Of a stretch of 64,000 nt of DNA, positions 51,901-64,000 are shown one piece after another. A program made the translations under genes and the position numbers. The DNA comes from Bathynomus jamesi. Its lineage: Eukaryota; Arthropoda; Malacostraca; Isopoda; Cirolanidae. Each line of letters opens with the position of its first letter. Positions within the stretch are counted from its first letter, which is position 1. The notes below the pieces were generated by a model. It saw nothing but the letters and a program-made list of their open reading frames with translations, was not told the origin of the DNA and made no database searches. Location of the stretch: positions 915,001 through 979,000 of the forward strand of contig JAJOZX010000937.1 of NCBI GenBank assembly GCA_023014485.1, given 5' to 3'.

Positions 51901-52788
51901 AAGGTACGATACTATTATGTTTGATACATAAAAAAAATTATTCTATACTGAATATAACAGTGAAAATAACTCTCTTGAAATTAACTCTGTTACAATTAAC
52001 TCTGTTACAATTAACTCTCTGTGTTACAATTAACTCTCTGTTAAAATTACTGTTTCAATAAAAAAAATGTATCACTGGTGTCTGAAATGTTCACTGTTTC
52101 TTGTAAATTCTGACTTGATACTAATTATTAACTGTTAATAATAGTGACTTTTCAAATGTTTATAAATTACTTAAAAAACAAAATGTACTTAACAAAATTT
52201 TCTATGGGGAAAATCCTTGAGACGTGTCCTGAAGACGTCTTGTTGGCTACTTCTTCTTGGATGAAAACTAGACGTGGAGAACTTGGAGTCGTGACACACG
52301 GTCAAGGGTGGATGTTACGAACTAGAAGTCGTGACACGCCGGTCAAATGGTTTTATCCTGATGCAGGGTAATTTCTATCTTGGCCAAAGAGTGGCCTCTT
52401 CTTAAAATAATCTTCTTCTTAAAGTAATCTTCTTCTTAAAGTAATCTTCTTCTTAAAGTAATCTTCTTCTTAAAATAATCTTTTTATCCTGGTGCAGGGT
52501 AATTTCTATCTTGGCCAAAGAGGGCCACTTGCCTTGTTAAACATCTTCTTGTTAAACATCGTTAATCTTCGGTTAAAATCTCGGTTAAACATCTGGTCGT
52601 TAAACATCTTCTGGTTAAATCTTCTGGTTAAACATCTTCTGGTTAAAATCTTCTTGTTAAACATCTTCTGGTTAAAATCTTCTGGTTAAAATCTTCTTGT
52701 TAAAAATCGTCTTCTTAAAAATATTCTTCGTAAAATCATCATCTTATCCTGGTATAGGGTCTTCTTATCCTGGTAAAGGGTCGCCAAT
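48999..52788 (-). repeat. Internal region of unit 8
   Basis: Shares GCATACGTATC (near 49841) and GCGTACGAG (near 50083) with unit 6. It has one-base losses in otherwise invariant blocks (near 51405, 51706, 52298). The minisatellite at 52525-52625 is irregular, with truncated repeats. Confidence 0.83.
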
Positions 52789-54493
52789 TGTTAACCCCCC
52801 CTTTATGGCCCTGAGTCGGTTCGGATTCGACGGGGGGTTCTGGTTAGGAGGCAAGCAACGGATGTTTTCTTTATACTTTTCTATAATTCTTTTCTCTCGC
52901 TTATTAATTCTTCTCTTTTATAATTCTCTGATACTTTCTCCTATACTAAAAATTATCGACTTTTCTCTTTTATAACTTGTCGACTGACTGAGTTCCTGAA
53001 GAGAGCACGGCTCGAAGGGAAAAATAAAAACTTCTTTTACTTTGGTTTACTTCTCAAAAATTACAGTTAGTTCTCTGAATTTACAAGGGTAGAGGTTCGA
53101 CCTCTTTCGACCATGGCTCAGGCCGGAATCTAAAAATATTAAGAAGGCAAGGGGCCTCTGCCCCCTCCTAATGAGGTGCTAATATGAAGTCTAATGGAGA
53201 AGTGCCTTAAATGAAGTAGCTTGATGAAGAAGTGACTGTAATTTTACAAAGATATGTATAATATAACCTAAATTTTTGGGGGAGGACAGTTGAAGGTTAA
53301 ATTTCCCCCCTTTTTAAACACATGATCAGATGTTTTAAAAGATTGCAAATTTCAAATTAAAAATAAAATAACAAAAACTAATTTGTATTTTTTCGCCGAG
53401 TCTTCATTTATGAAGGCGATATCATTTCGTAATAGTACATAAGTACAATTTTGAGTACATGACTGAGTACGTATTAATTTTGGTCATTACAATTACGATT
53501 ACAATTATGGATTACAATTACCAATTAATTCATATTCACTCATTGTTTAATTACACTTCTATTAAAGTACATTCTTACATTATAAATTAAATCATTACAT
53601 TTAATTACAGTTTCACTGAAGTACATTACAAGTTATTGTTAATTACAGTTAATTACAATTAAACAGTTACTACAACTTTGTTTTTTGTTTTTACAGTGTT
53701 TCTTATTAATAGACAATTTAGATGTTAGAAATATAATACAAAGTACATGGGGCACATATGGTTTGGATTTATATACATAATATGTTATAAATTTGAAATC
53801 AGAGCGAACGGAGGTATTTTTATCTTTGAGGCGCTCGAATCTGTTAGTCAGCGGAATTCGATAATTTAATCTCAGCATTTTTGAATATCTTGCGAGGGTT
53901 GAACGCACTTGAAAGTAAAAATGAAAAAAATAATACGAGACGTATTTTTGCGTTCTCGAACGAAGGCATAAAGTTTCGCGCCTCACAAATTGACACGAGT
54001 AAACATAGACTGATAAGTTGATAGGGCATAAGTAGACAATAGGTAGATGAATGAATAAGTAATAAAATTAATAAAGGATAGCGGTCAAGAAAGAACATGA
54101 ATGTAAGAATGAGTATGGTTCAATAATAATGTTTATGCTACATAACATATAAATAATGACTTCTATAGAGTGTTTCGTCCTTAGCATGATGTTAAAGAAT
54201 TTTCATACATTGGATACTAGATATATGATGAAGGGAAAATGTGACGTCATAGTTATTGAATTTTTACGTATAGTACAAATCATTGTTAGGAAGATTTACA
54301 AGAACAAATTAGAGACAGAGTGGGAAACGTAAAGAGAATAAAGTTATTTTATGACGTCATAGTGCATAAGTCATTATTACAAATCGAAATTCTATCCAAA
54401 ACTCGCTTATGTGATTTTTGGTTTCTTATGTAAAAATGGACAATGAATTCATATAATGATGGTGTAGGAATTGTTCATTGTTCACTTTTTACA
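52789..54493 (-). repeat. LTR of unit 9
   Basis: About 1705 bp. Small losses near 52865 (TCTTC to TTTC) and 52917, and a TTTTTTG insertion near 53683 that lengthens the small open frame relative to other units. The regulatory sites are retained. Confidence 0.85.
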
Positions 54494-57400
54494 TTACTCT
54501 CCCCTTTTAAAAATGATATTTATACAATAATTTAATAGGGTACCATTAATACAATACAAATGAGAAAATAACATCTTAACAAGGTACCATTAATTACAAT
54601 ACAAATTTTATACAGAACGATTTCGCGTGGTCGAGTACAATGCAGAGTATCCAAATTTTTAAAATGACACTTGCTTACAAAATATAAAAAAATCAAAGAT
54701 TAATACTTTAGTTTAGACAAACATTTAACAGGATTAATACATTAATTTAGACAACCAATTAAGTTAGACAAACAATGATATGGTTAAAATTTTGTACAAA
54801 ATTTTAATTTTTTTCTGTGGGATAAATTATGTACATAATGAATAGGTAAAAGGGAAAAATGCAAATCGTACAATCTATAAACTAATTTTTATTGACTAGT
54901 GTAGGTAAAAATAGAATTACGTAGTGGATGATGTATAGACCTGTGGTCTAGTGTGTATTTATGTTTATTGGGTACAAAGTGTGTATTTTATAAGTTCGAG
55001 AGACAGATTAGCTGAGAGGATTGTTAAATTAACTGTATAAATGCATGAGCAAAAATTTATATATAGTAAGCAAAAATGATTAAGATTAAATTACGCGCAA
55101 TGAAATAGTTTATTGTGATATCCAATGATTTTAGCATGAGGTTTGTATATATAGTGTGCATACATGCATTTTTATTGACTGTTGTAGGTACAAATCGAAT
55201 TACGTAGTGGATGATGTATAGACCTGTGGTCAAATGTGTATTTGTGTGTATTAGGTACAAATTGTAGTGGTTGGTGATACGTCCAAAAGGAGAAAGGGGA
55301 TTTATAGTTGAATAGTTGAAGTTGTACGTCAGTGTGCATATGTATCTATAAATATTGGTAAGAAGCATCTGTAGATGAGTGAGTCGGTACAATAGTATGT
55401 AGAATATGAGAGTAATTTGTTCATCCTGTGAAGAACTAGATCATTAGGGGTCATTGGTGGCTTAGGATTATATATATATATTTACTTTAAGGAATAGATA
55501 AACAACTTAATAAATGCATGAACGAGAATTTATATATAGTAAGCAAAAATTATTAAGATTATAACGATGATGTTTGCATACGCGAGTTTTAATGCAAAAG
55601 TGACTGAAGGGACGGAACGTAAATGAATTCGAATATGTGTCAAAAGTAATAAAATTCAATTAGGATTATAGATTTTACATAATTAATCAGTTACACGTAT
55701 AAGGTAATTAAAAAAAACGAACTTAGAGGACTTACAATTAATGAAAGTACATCTCACGGTTTTAAAATTGAATTTTGACACACAATTAATTTCGACTACT
55801 AAAATTCATAGCCATATACTGTAGTAGTATGTCAATTTGACTATAATTTTCGTTTGATACCTTACAAATGGTACAATAACAATTTAAGGACAGTTACTCA
55901 CGATTAATTGAACAAAAGAAAAATAAAAATACAAATTAAAAATATGAATCAATTATGCATTTCAACGAGCTAAATACAATTTTATAATATTCTAAAAAAT
56001 AAGAGTAAATCGAGCCATAGATGAGTTTCGACTAAGAATAAAAAAGTTATTGAAATGGAAGGGAAGCATTTCAAACAATCTTTTCTTTTAATAATTTCAA
56101 TTGAATTTTACATTAAAAATTATTTTTATATAAAAGAAAATATTAAAAAAGGTTTAATAATTTTTGCAGGTTAAGTAGAAAAATCATACTCTTTCGTTGA
56201 ATGTTGATAGAATTTTGAATTATTTGATTTTTTTTTTTTTCTGAAAACTTGTTTGCATATAGACAATACATCTGTTTTATTGTGTAGAAGTTTTATTAAA
56301 AATTAAATGACTGAAATTTGGTATGTGCGGTCATACGGGTAAATTTCCCGATCGTACAGAGCAGGATAAATTAGGTACATGATCGATTAATTGTTACGCT
56401 ATTTCTGTCATCATATAATCAAAATAATTATAAAACTCGTTAAAAACTTTTGTAAAACGGTTTGTTACAATTAATGAATTACATAACTATATATTTATAT
56501 ACATAACAATGCATGAAAAGGGAAAGACAAATCAGTGAATTTCCGTCTTACAAACAAAGAAAAGGTTAAACCAAAGACGCAACCCGTCAATTCAGGTTGA
56601 ATTTAATTCTCTTTTACAACACAAAAAAAAGGTTGAATTAAATTCTTAAATTACATTTTCTTAAATTAAATTCTCTTAAATTACAAGGAAAAGTTGAATT
56701 CAATTGACTGCATTGAAAACTAACTTGGGACTTGAAATAAAAATGACTTGGATAAATCTCTCTGACATGGAATAAATCTCTCTAACTTGGAATAAATCTC
56801 TCTGACTTGGAATAAATCTCTCTGACTTCAAGTAAAACTCTGACTTGAGCTCTATCAAGTATTTCTATAAAATCTCTGGGTGGTTGTCCATCTTGGCGCA
56901 ACCTTCTGACTTGACCTCTTATCAAGTATTCTGAAACTAACTTGAAATTAACTAAAATGGAAAATGACTGCACTCGATCTTTATCAAGTGGAGACGATTA
57001 ACCTCTGTTTTGGTTGACCCTCTTGGTGCAACCTTCTGACTTGAAAAACTGACTTCAAAAAATGACTTAAAAAAAATGACTTCAAAATGACTTCAAAAAA
57101 TGACTTCAAAAAAATGACTTAAAAAAAAATGACTTGGGACTTGAAATAACTAACTTTTTTCAAAACTAACTTCTGTAATCTCTGGGGCGGTTGTCCCTCT
57201 TGGATGCAACCTATTGAAATTGTCTGAATACTGAAAATGGAACTTGAAACTGCTTCAAGTAACTCTATAACTCTATAAACTCTCTCTAAACTCTCTCTTA
57301 ATTTGCAGTCAATTCAATTCAGTAATTGAAAAAAATTTGCAAAAAAAAAAAAAAAAAAAATGTAACAATATTTCATTCTAATGTACACGAAGGTACGATA

Positions 57401-58288
57401 CTATTATGTTTGATACATAAATAAAATTATTCTATACTGAATATAACAGTGAAAATAACTCTTGAAATTAACTCTGTTACAATTAACTCTCTGTGTTACA
57501 ATTAACTCTTTAAAATTACTGTTTCAATAAAAAAAATGTATCACTGGTGTCTGAAATGTTCACTGTGTTTCTTGTAAATTCTGACTTGATACTAATTATT
57601 AACTGTTAATAATAGTGACTTTTCAAATGTTTATAAATTACTTAAAAAACAAAATGTACTTAAAAATTTTCTATGGGGAAAATCCTTGAGACGTGTCCTG
57701 AAGACGTCTTGTTGGCTACTTCTTCTTGGATGAAAACTAGACGTGGAGAACTTGGAGTCGTGACACACCGGTCAAGGGTGGATGTTACGAACTAGAAGTC
57801 GTGACACGCCGTCAAATGGTTTTATCCTGATGCAGGGTAATTTCTATCTTGGCCAAAGAGTGGCCTCTTCTTAAAAAATCTTCTTCTTAAAGTAATCTTC
57901 TTTTAAAGTAATCTTCTTCTTAAAGTAATCTTCTTCTTAAAATAATCTTTTTATCTGGTGCAGGGTAATTTCTATCTTGGCCAAAGAGTGGCTTAAAACA
58001 TCTTTTAAAATCTCTTGTTAAACATCTTCTTGTTAAATCTTCTTGTTAAAATCTTCTGGTTAAAATCTTCTGGTTAAACATCTTCTGGTTAAAATCTTCT
58101 TGTTAAACATCTTCTGGTTAAAATCTTCTGGTTAAACATCTTCTGGTTAAATCTTCTTGTTAAACATCTTCTGGTTAAAATCTTCTGGTTAAAATCTTCT
58201 TGTTAAAAATCGTCTTCTTAAAAATATTCTTCGTAAAATCATCATCTTATCGGTATAGGTCTTCTTATCCTGGTAAAGGGTCGCCAAT
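54494..58288 (-). repeat. Internal region of unit 9
   Basis: Carries TTTTGTACAAAATTTT near 54790, a variant also in units 6 and 10 but not in 7 or 8. Unique GCATACGCGAG near 55577. Indels are dense at 56260-58260, including a shortened TTACAATTAACTCTG repeat near 57470-57510 and an irregular minisatellite start at 57990-58045. Confidence 0.83.
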
Positions 58289-59988
58289 TGTTAACCCCCC
58301 CCTTTATGGCCCTGAGTCGGTTCGGATTCGACGGGGGGGTTCTGGTTAGGAGGCAAGCAACGGATGTTTCTTCTTTATACTTTTCTATAATTCTTTTCTC
58401 TCGCTTATTAATTCTTCTCTTTTTATAATTCTCTGATACTTTCTCCATACTAAAAATTATCGACTTTTCTCTTTTATAACTTGTCGACTTGACTGAGTTC
58501 CTGAAGAGAGCACGGCTCGAAGGGAAAAATAAAAACTTCTTTTACTTTGGTTTACTTCTCAAAAATTACAGTTAGTTCTCTGAATTTACAAGGGTAGAGG
58601 TTCGACCTCTTTCGACCATGGCTCAGGCCGGAATCTAAAATATTAAGAAGGCAAGGGGCCTCTGCCCCTCCTAATGAGGTGCTAATATGAAGTCTAATGG
58701 AGAAGTGCCTTAAATGAAGTAGCTTGATGAAGAAGTGACTGTAATTTTACAAGATATGTATAATATAACCTAAATTTTTGGGGGGAGGACAGTTGAAGGT
58801 TAAATTTCCCCCTTTTTAAACACATGATCAGATGTTTTAAAAGATTGCAAATTTCAAATTAAAAAATAAAATAAAAACTAATTTGTATTTTTTCGCCGAG
58901 TCTTCATTTATGAAGGCGATATCATTTCGTATAGTACATAAGTACAATTTTGAGTACATGACTGAGTACTTATTAATTTTGGTCATTACAATTACGATTA
59001 CAATTATGGATTACAATTACCAATTAATTCATATTCACTCATTGTTTAATTACACTTCTATTAAAGTACATTCTTACATTATAAATTAAATCATTACATT
59101 TAATTACAGTTTCACTGAAGTACATTACAAGTTATTGTTAATTACAGTTAATTACAATTAAACAGTTACTACAACTTTGTTTTGTTTTTACAGTGTTTCT
59201 TATTAATAGACAATTTAGATGTTAGAAATATAATACAAAGTACATGGGGCACATATGGTTTGGATTTATATACATAATATGTTATAAATTTGAAATCAGA
59301 GCGAACGGAGGTATTTTTATCTTTGAGGCGCTCGAATCTGTTAGTCAGCGGAATTCGATAATTTAATCTCAGCATTTTGAATATCTTGCGAGGGTTGAAC
59401 GCACTTGAAAGTAAAAATGAAAAAAATAATACGAGACGTATTTTTGCGTACTCGAACGAAGGCATAAAGTTTCGCGCCTCACAAATTGACACGAGTAAAC
59501 ATAGACTGATAAGTTGATAGGGCATAAGTAGACAATAGGTAGATAAATGAATAAGTAATAAAATTAATAAAGGATAGCGGTCAAGAAAGAACATGAATGT
59601 AAGAATGAGTATGGTTCAATAATAATGTTTATGCTACATAACATATAAATAATGACTTCTATAGAGTGTTTCGTCCTTAGCATGATGTTAAAGAATTTTC
59701 ATACATTGGATACTAGATATATGATGAGGGAAAATGTGACGTCATAGTTATGAATTTTTTACGTATAGTACAAATCATTGTTAGGAAGATTTACAAGAAC
59801 AAATTAGAGACAGAGTGGGAAACGTAAAGAGAATAAAGTTATTTTATGACGTCATAGTGCATAAGTCATTATTACAAATCGAAATTCTATCCAAAACTCG
59901 CTTATGTGATTTTTGGTTTCTTATGTAAAAATGGACAATGAATTCATATAATGATGGTGTAGGAATTGTTCATTGTTCACTTTTTACA
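58289..59988 (-). repeat. LTR of unit 10
   Basis: About 1700 bp. Shares GCGTACTCGAACG (near 59446) and AGATAAATGAAT (near 59541) with LTR 6. One-base losses lie near 59378 and 59727. Confidence 0.85.
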
Positions 59989-62900
59989 TTACTCTCCCCT
60001 TTTAAAAATGATTTTATACAATAATTTAATAGGGTACCATTAATACAATACAAATGAGAAAATAACATCTTAACAAGGTACCATTAATTACAATACAAAT
60101 TTTATACAGAACGATTTCGCGTGGTCGAGTACAATGCAGAGTATCCAAATTTTTAAAATGACACTTGCTTACAAAATAAAAAAAATCAAAGATTAATACT
60201 TTAGTTTAGACAAACATTTAACAGGATTAATACATTAATTTAGACAACCAATTAAGTTAGACAAACAATGATATGGTTAAAATTTTGTACAAAATTTTAA
60301 TTTTTTTCTGTGGGATAAATTATGTACATAATGAATAGGTAAAAGGGAAAAATGCAAATCGTACAATCTATAAACTAATTTTTATTGACTAGTGTAGGTA
60401 AAAAAGAATTACGTAGTGGATGATGTATAGACCTGTGGTCTAGTGTGTATTTATGTTTATTGGGTACAAAGTGTGTATTTTATAAGTTCGAGAGACAGAT
60501 TAGCTGAGAGGATTGTTAAATTAACTGTATAAATGCATGAGCAAAAATTTATATATAGTAAGCAAAAATGATTAAGATTAAATTACGCGCAATGAAATAG
60601 TTTATTGTGATATCCAATGATTTTAGCATGAGGTTTGTATATATAGTGTGCATACATGCATTTTTATTGATTGTTGTAGGTACAAATCGAATTACGTAGT
60701 GGATGATGTATAGACCTGTGGTCAAATGTGTATTTGTGTGTATTAGGTACAAATTGTAGTGGTTGGTGATACGTCCAAAAGGAGAAAGGGGATTTATAGT
60801 TGAATAGTTGAAGTTGTACGTCAGTGTGCATATGTATCTATAAATATTGGTAAGAAGCATCTGTAGATGAGTGAGTCGGTACAATAGTATGTAGAATATG
60901 AGAGTAATTTGTTCATCCTGTGAAGAACTAGATCATTAGGGGTCATTGGTGGCTTAGGATTATTATATATATATATTACTTTAAGGAATAGATAAAACAA
61001 CTTAATAAATGCATGAACGAGAATTTATATATAGTAAGCAAAAATTATTAAGATTATAACGATGATGTATGCATACGCGTTTTAATGCAAAAGTGACTGA
61101 AGATACGGAACGTAAATGAATTCGAATATGTGTCAAAAGTAATAAAATTCAATTAGAATTATAGATTTTACATAATTAATCAGTTACACGTATAAGGTAA
61201 TTAAAAAAACGAACTTAGAGGACTTACAATTTATGAAAGTACATCTCACGGTTTTAAAATTGAATTTTGACACACAATTAATTTCGACTACTAAAATTCA
61301 TAGCCATATACTGTAGTAGTATGTCAATTTGACTATAATTTTCGTTTGATACCTTACAAATGGTACAATAACAATTTAAGGACAGTTACTCACGATTAAT
61401 TGAACAAAAGAAAAATAAAAATACAAATTAAAAATATGAATCAATTATGCATTTCAACGAGCTAAATACAATTTTATAATATTCTAAGAAAATAAGAGTA
61501 AATCGAGCCATAGATGAGTTTCGACTAAGAATAAAAAAGTTATTGAAATGGAAGGGAAGCATTTCAAACAATCTTTTCTTTTAATAATTTCAATTGAATT
61601 TTACATTAAAAATTATTTTTATATAAAAGAAAATATTAAAAAAGGTTTAATAATTTTTGCAGGTTAAGTAGAAAAATCATACTCTTTCGTTGAATGTTGA
61701 TAGAATTTTGAATTATTTGATTTTTTTTTTTTCTGAAAACTTGTTTGCATATAGACAAATACATCTGTTTTATTGTGTAGAAGTTTTATTAAAAATTAAA
61801 TGACTGAAATTAGGGTATGTGCGGTCATACGGGTAAATTTCCCGATCGTACAGAGCAGGATAAATTAGGTACATGATCGATTAATTGTTACGCTATTTCT
61901 GTCATCATATAATCAAAATAATTATAAAACTCGTTAAAAAACTTTTGTAAAAACGGTTTTGTTACAATTAATGAATTACATAACTATATATTTATATACA
62001 TAACAATGCATGAAAAGGGAAAGACAAATCAGTGAATTTCCGTCTTACAAACAAAGAAAAGGTTAAACCAAAGACGCAACCCGGTCAATTCAGGTTGAAT
62101 TTAATTCTCTTTTACAACACAAAAAAAAGGTTGAATTAAATTCTTAAATTACATTTTCTTAAATTAAATTCTCTTAAATTACAAAGGAAAAGTTGAATTC
62201 AATTGACTGCATTGAAAAACTAACTTGGGACTTGAAATAAAAATGACTTGGGATAAATCTCTCTGACATGGAATAAATCTCTCTAACTTGGAATAAATCT
62301 CTCTGACTTGGAATAAATCTCTCTGACTTCAAGTAAAACTCTGACTTGAGCTCTATCAAGTATTTCTATAAAAATCTCTGGGGTGGTTGTCCATCTTGGC
62401 GCAACCTTCTGACTTGACCTCTTATCAAGTATTCTGAAACTAACTTGAAATTAACTAAAAATGGAAAATGACTGCACTCGATCTTTATCAAGTGGAGACG
62501 ATTAACCTCTGTTTTGGTTGACCCTCTTGGTGCAACCTTCTGACTTGAAAAACTGACTTCAAAAAATGACTTAAAAAAAATGACTTCAAAAATGACTTCA
62601 AAAAATGACTTCAAAAAAATGACTTAAAAAAAAATGACTTGGGACTTGAAATAACTAACTTTTTTTCAAAACTAACTTCTGTAATCTCTGGGGCGGTTGT
62701 CCCTCTTGGATGCAACCTATTGAAATTGTCTGAATACTGAAAATGGAACTTGAAACTGCTTCAAGTAACTTATAACTCTATAAACTCTCTCTAAACTCTC
62801 TCTTAATTTGCAAGTCAATTCAATTCAGTAATTGAAAAAAATTTGCAAAAAAAAAAAAAAAAAAAAAATGTAACAATATTTCATTCTAATGTACACGAAG

Positions 62901-63815
62901 GTACGATACTATTATGTTTGATACATAAAATAAAATTATTCTATACTGAATATACAGTGAAAATAACTCTCTTGAAATTAACTCTGTTACAATTAACTCT
63001 GTTACAATTAACTCTCTGTGTTACAATTAATTCTCTGTTAAAATTACTGTTTCAATAAAAAAAATGTATCACTGGTGTCTGAAATGTTCACTGTGTTTCT
63101 TGTAAATTCTGACTTGATACTAATTATTAACTGTTAATAATAGTGACTTTTCAAATGTTTATAAATTACTTAAAAAACAAAATGTACTTAACAAAATTTT
63201 CTATGGGGAAAATCCTTGAGACGTGTCCTGAAGACGTCTTGTTGGCTACTTCTTCTTGGATGAAAACTAGACGTGGAGAACTTGGAGTCGTGACACACCG
63301 GTCAAGGGTGGATGTTACGAACTAGAAGTCGTGACACGCCGGTCAAATGGTTTTATCCTGATGCAGGGTAATTTCTATCTTGGCCAAAGAGTGGCCTCTT
63401 CTTAAAATAATCTTCTTCTTAAAGTAATCTTCTTCTTAAAGTAATCTTCTTCTTAAAGTAATCTTCTTCTTAAAATAATCTTTTTATCCTGGTGCAGGGT
63501 AATTTCTATCTTGGCCAAAGAGTGGCCACTAAACATCTTGTTAAACATCTTCTTGTTACACTAAACATCTTCTTGTTAAATCTGGTTAAAATCTTCTTGG
63601 TTAAAATCTTCTGGTTAAAATTCTGTTAAACATCTTCTGGTTAAAATCTTCTTGTTAAACATCTTCTGGTTAAAATCTTCTGGTTAAACATCTTCTGGTT
63701 AAAATCTTCTGGTTAAAATCTTCTTGTTAAAAATCGTCTTCTTAAAAATATTCTTCGTAAAATCATCATCTTATCCTGGTATAGGGTCTTCTTATCCTGG
63801 TAAAGGGTCGCCAAT
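59989..63815 (-). repeat. Internal region of unit 10
   Basis: Shares the unit 7 marker set (GTATGCATACGCG near 61068, TTAGAATTATAG near 61153, CAATTTATGAAAG near 61227, TTCTAAGAAAA near 61483). The A run (62848-62868) is among the longest in the window. The minisatellite is irregular at 63528-63640. Confidence 0.83.
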
Positions 63816-64000
63816 TGTTAACCCCCCCCTTTATGGCCCTGAGTCGGTTCGGATTCGACGGGGGGGTTCTGGTTAGGAGGCAAGCAACGGATGTTTTTCT
63901 TTATACTTTTCTATAATTCTTTTCTCTCGCTTATAATTCTCTTTTTATAATTCTCTGATACTTTCTCCATACTAAAAATTATCGACTTCTCTTTTATAAC
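63816..64000 (-). repeat. LTR of unit 11, cut by the window edge
   Basis: The first 185 bases of another LTR copy in the same orientation, including the C-run/G-run inverted repeat. It shows that the array continues to the right. Confidence 0.88.

Larger units (their letters stand above)
4361..64000 (-). repeat. Tandem array (macrosatellite) of LTR-retroelement-derived units, about 5.5 kb period
   Basis: LTR starts recur at 7034, 12575, 18039, 23576, 29124, 34574, 41821, 47297, 52789, 58289 and 63816. The spacings are 5541, 5464, 5537, 5548, 5450, 7247 (about 5500 without the Tc1 insertion), 5476, 5492, 5500 and 5527. All units are in the same orientation. Each has one LTR with TG...CA ends, a primer binding site at one LTR edge and a polypurine tract at the other. 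Consecutive internal regions share a single LTR; no LTR-LTR doublet and no intervening host DNA is seen. No gag, protease, reverse transcriptase, RNase H or integrase motif was found in any unit. The array continues past the right edge. Confidence 0.93.

Noticed and set aside
58242..58448. Minus-strand open frame across the LTR/primer-site border of unit 10
   Set aside because: It runs through the U5 end and the primer site, non-coding control regions, and is not kept open in other units.
4361..64000. A 5.5 kb tandem array as ribosomal DNA or a histone cluster
   Set aside because: No conserved rRNA core, 5S, or histone reading frame is visible in any unit. The unit has LTR ends, a primer site and a polypurine tract instead.

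Overview
The window is repeat DNA from an AT-rich eukaryotic genome. No intact protein-coding gene is visible. A decayed hAT transposon, a decayed Tc1-type transposon with an apparent GT-AG intron, and an LTR retroelement with an Env-like membrane tail together suggest an arthropod, probably an insect. That assignment is inference from element types only; nothing here fixes the species.

Left edge (1-4360). A 2.9 kb hAT element (50-2972) lies in a short TA repeat and carries a broken minus-strand transposase pseudogene. Directly next to it is a divergent 1.03 kb LTR (2985-4014, minus strand). This is followed to the right by its polypurine tract and by the C-terminal piece of a membrane-anchored Env-like protein (4143-4364). 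At about 4361 this older, env-bearing element switches abruptly to the sequence that fills the rest of the window.

Array (4361-64000). The remaining about 60 kb is a head-to-tail tandem array with a period of about 5.45-5.55 kb: one partial internal region, ten complete units and the start of an eleventh. Each unit can be read as an LTR of about 1.7 kb (minus strand, TG...CA ends) plus an internal region of about 3.8 kb, with a primer binding site abutting one LTR edge and a polypurine tract abutting the other. Neighbouring internal regions share a single LTR, so the structure is LTR-internal-LTR-internal and so on. The internal region has no gag, pol or protease. It consists of a probable env-tail remnant, a local duplication and several nested minisatellites. 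The array therefore looks like a macrosatellite made from a non-autonomous LTR retroelement, by unequal LTR-LTR recombination or by insertion of a circle-derived concatemer. Units are nearly identical by eye. Diagnostic variants are shared both in contiguous blocks (units 2-5) and as a patchwork between non-adjacent units (5/7, 6/8, 6/10, 7/10).

Insertion (38200-39944). A 1745 bp Tc1-like element sits in the internal region of unit 6, in a TA duplication; the other units show the empty site. Its terminal inverted repeats of about 220 bp run into the 3' end of the transposase gene. The transposase has four frameshifts and an Asn in place of the first catalytic Asp.

The minus-strand LTRs each contain two perfect TGACGTCA sites 110 bp apart and a downstream TATA-like box, so each unit may carry its own promoter. 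Many single-base indels in units 5-10, and scrambled minisatellite stretches, may be assembly error and should be checked before reading biology into them.
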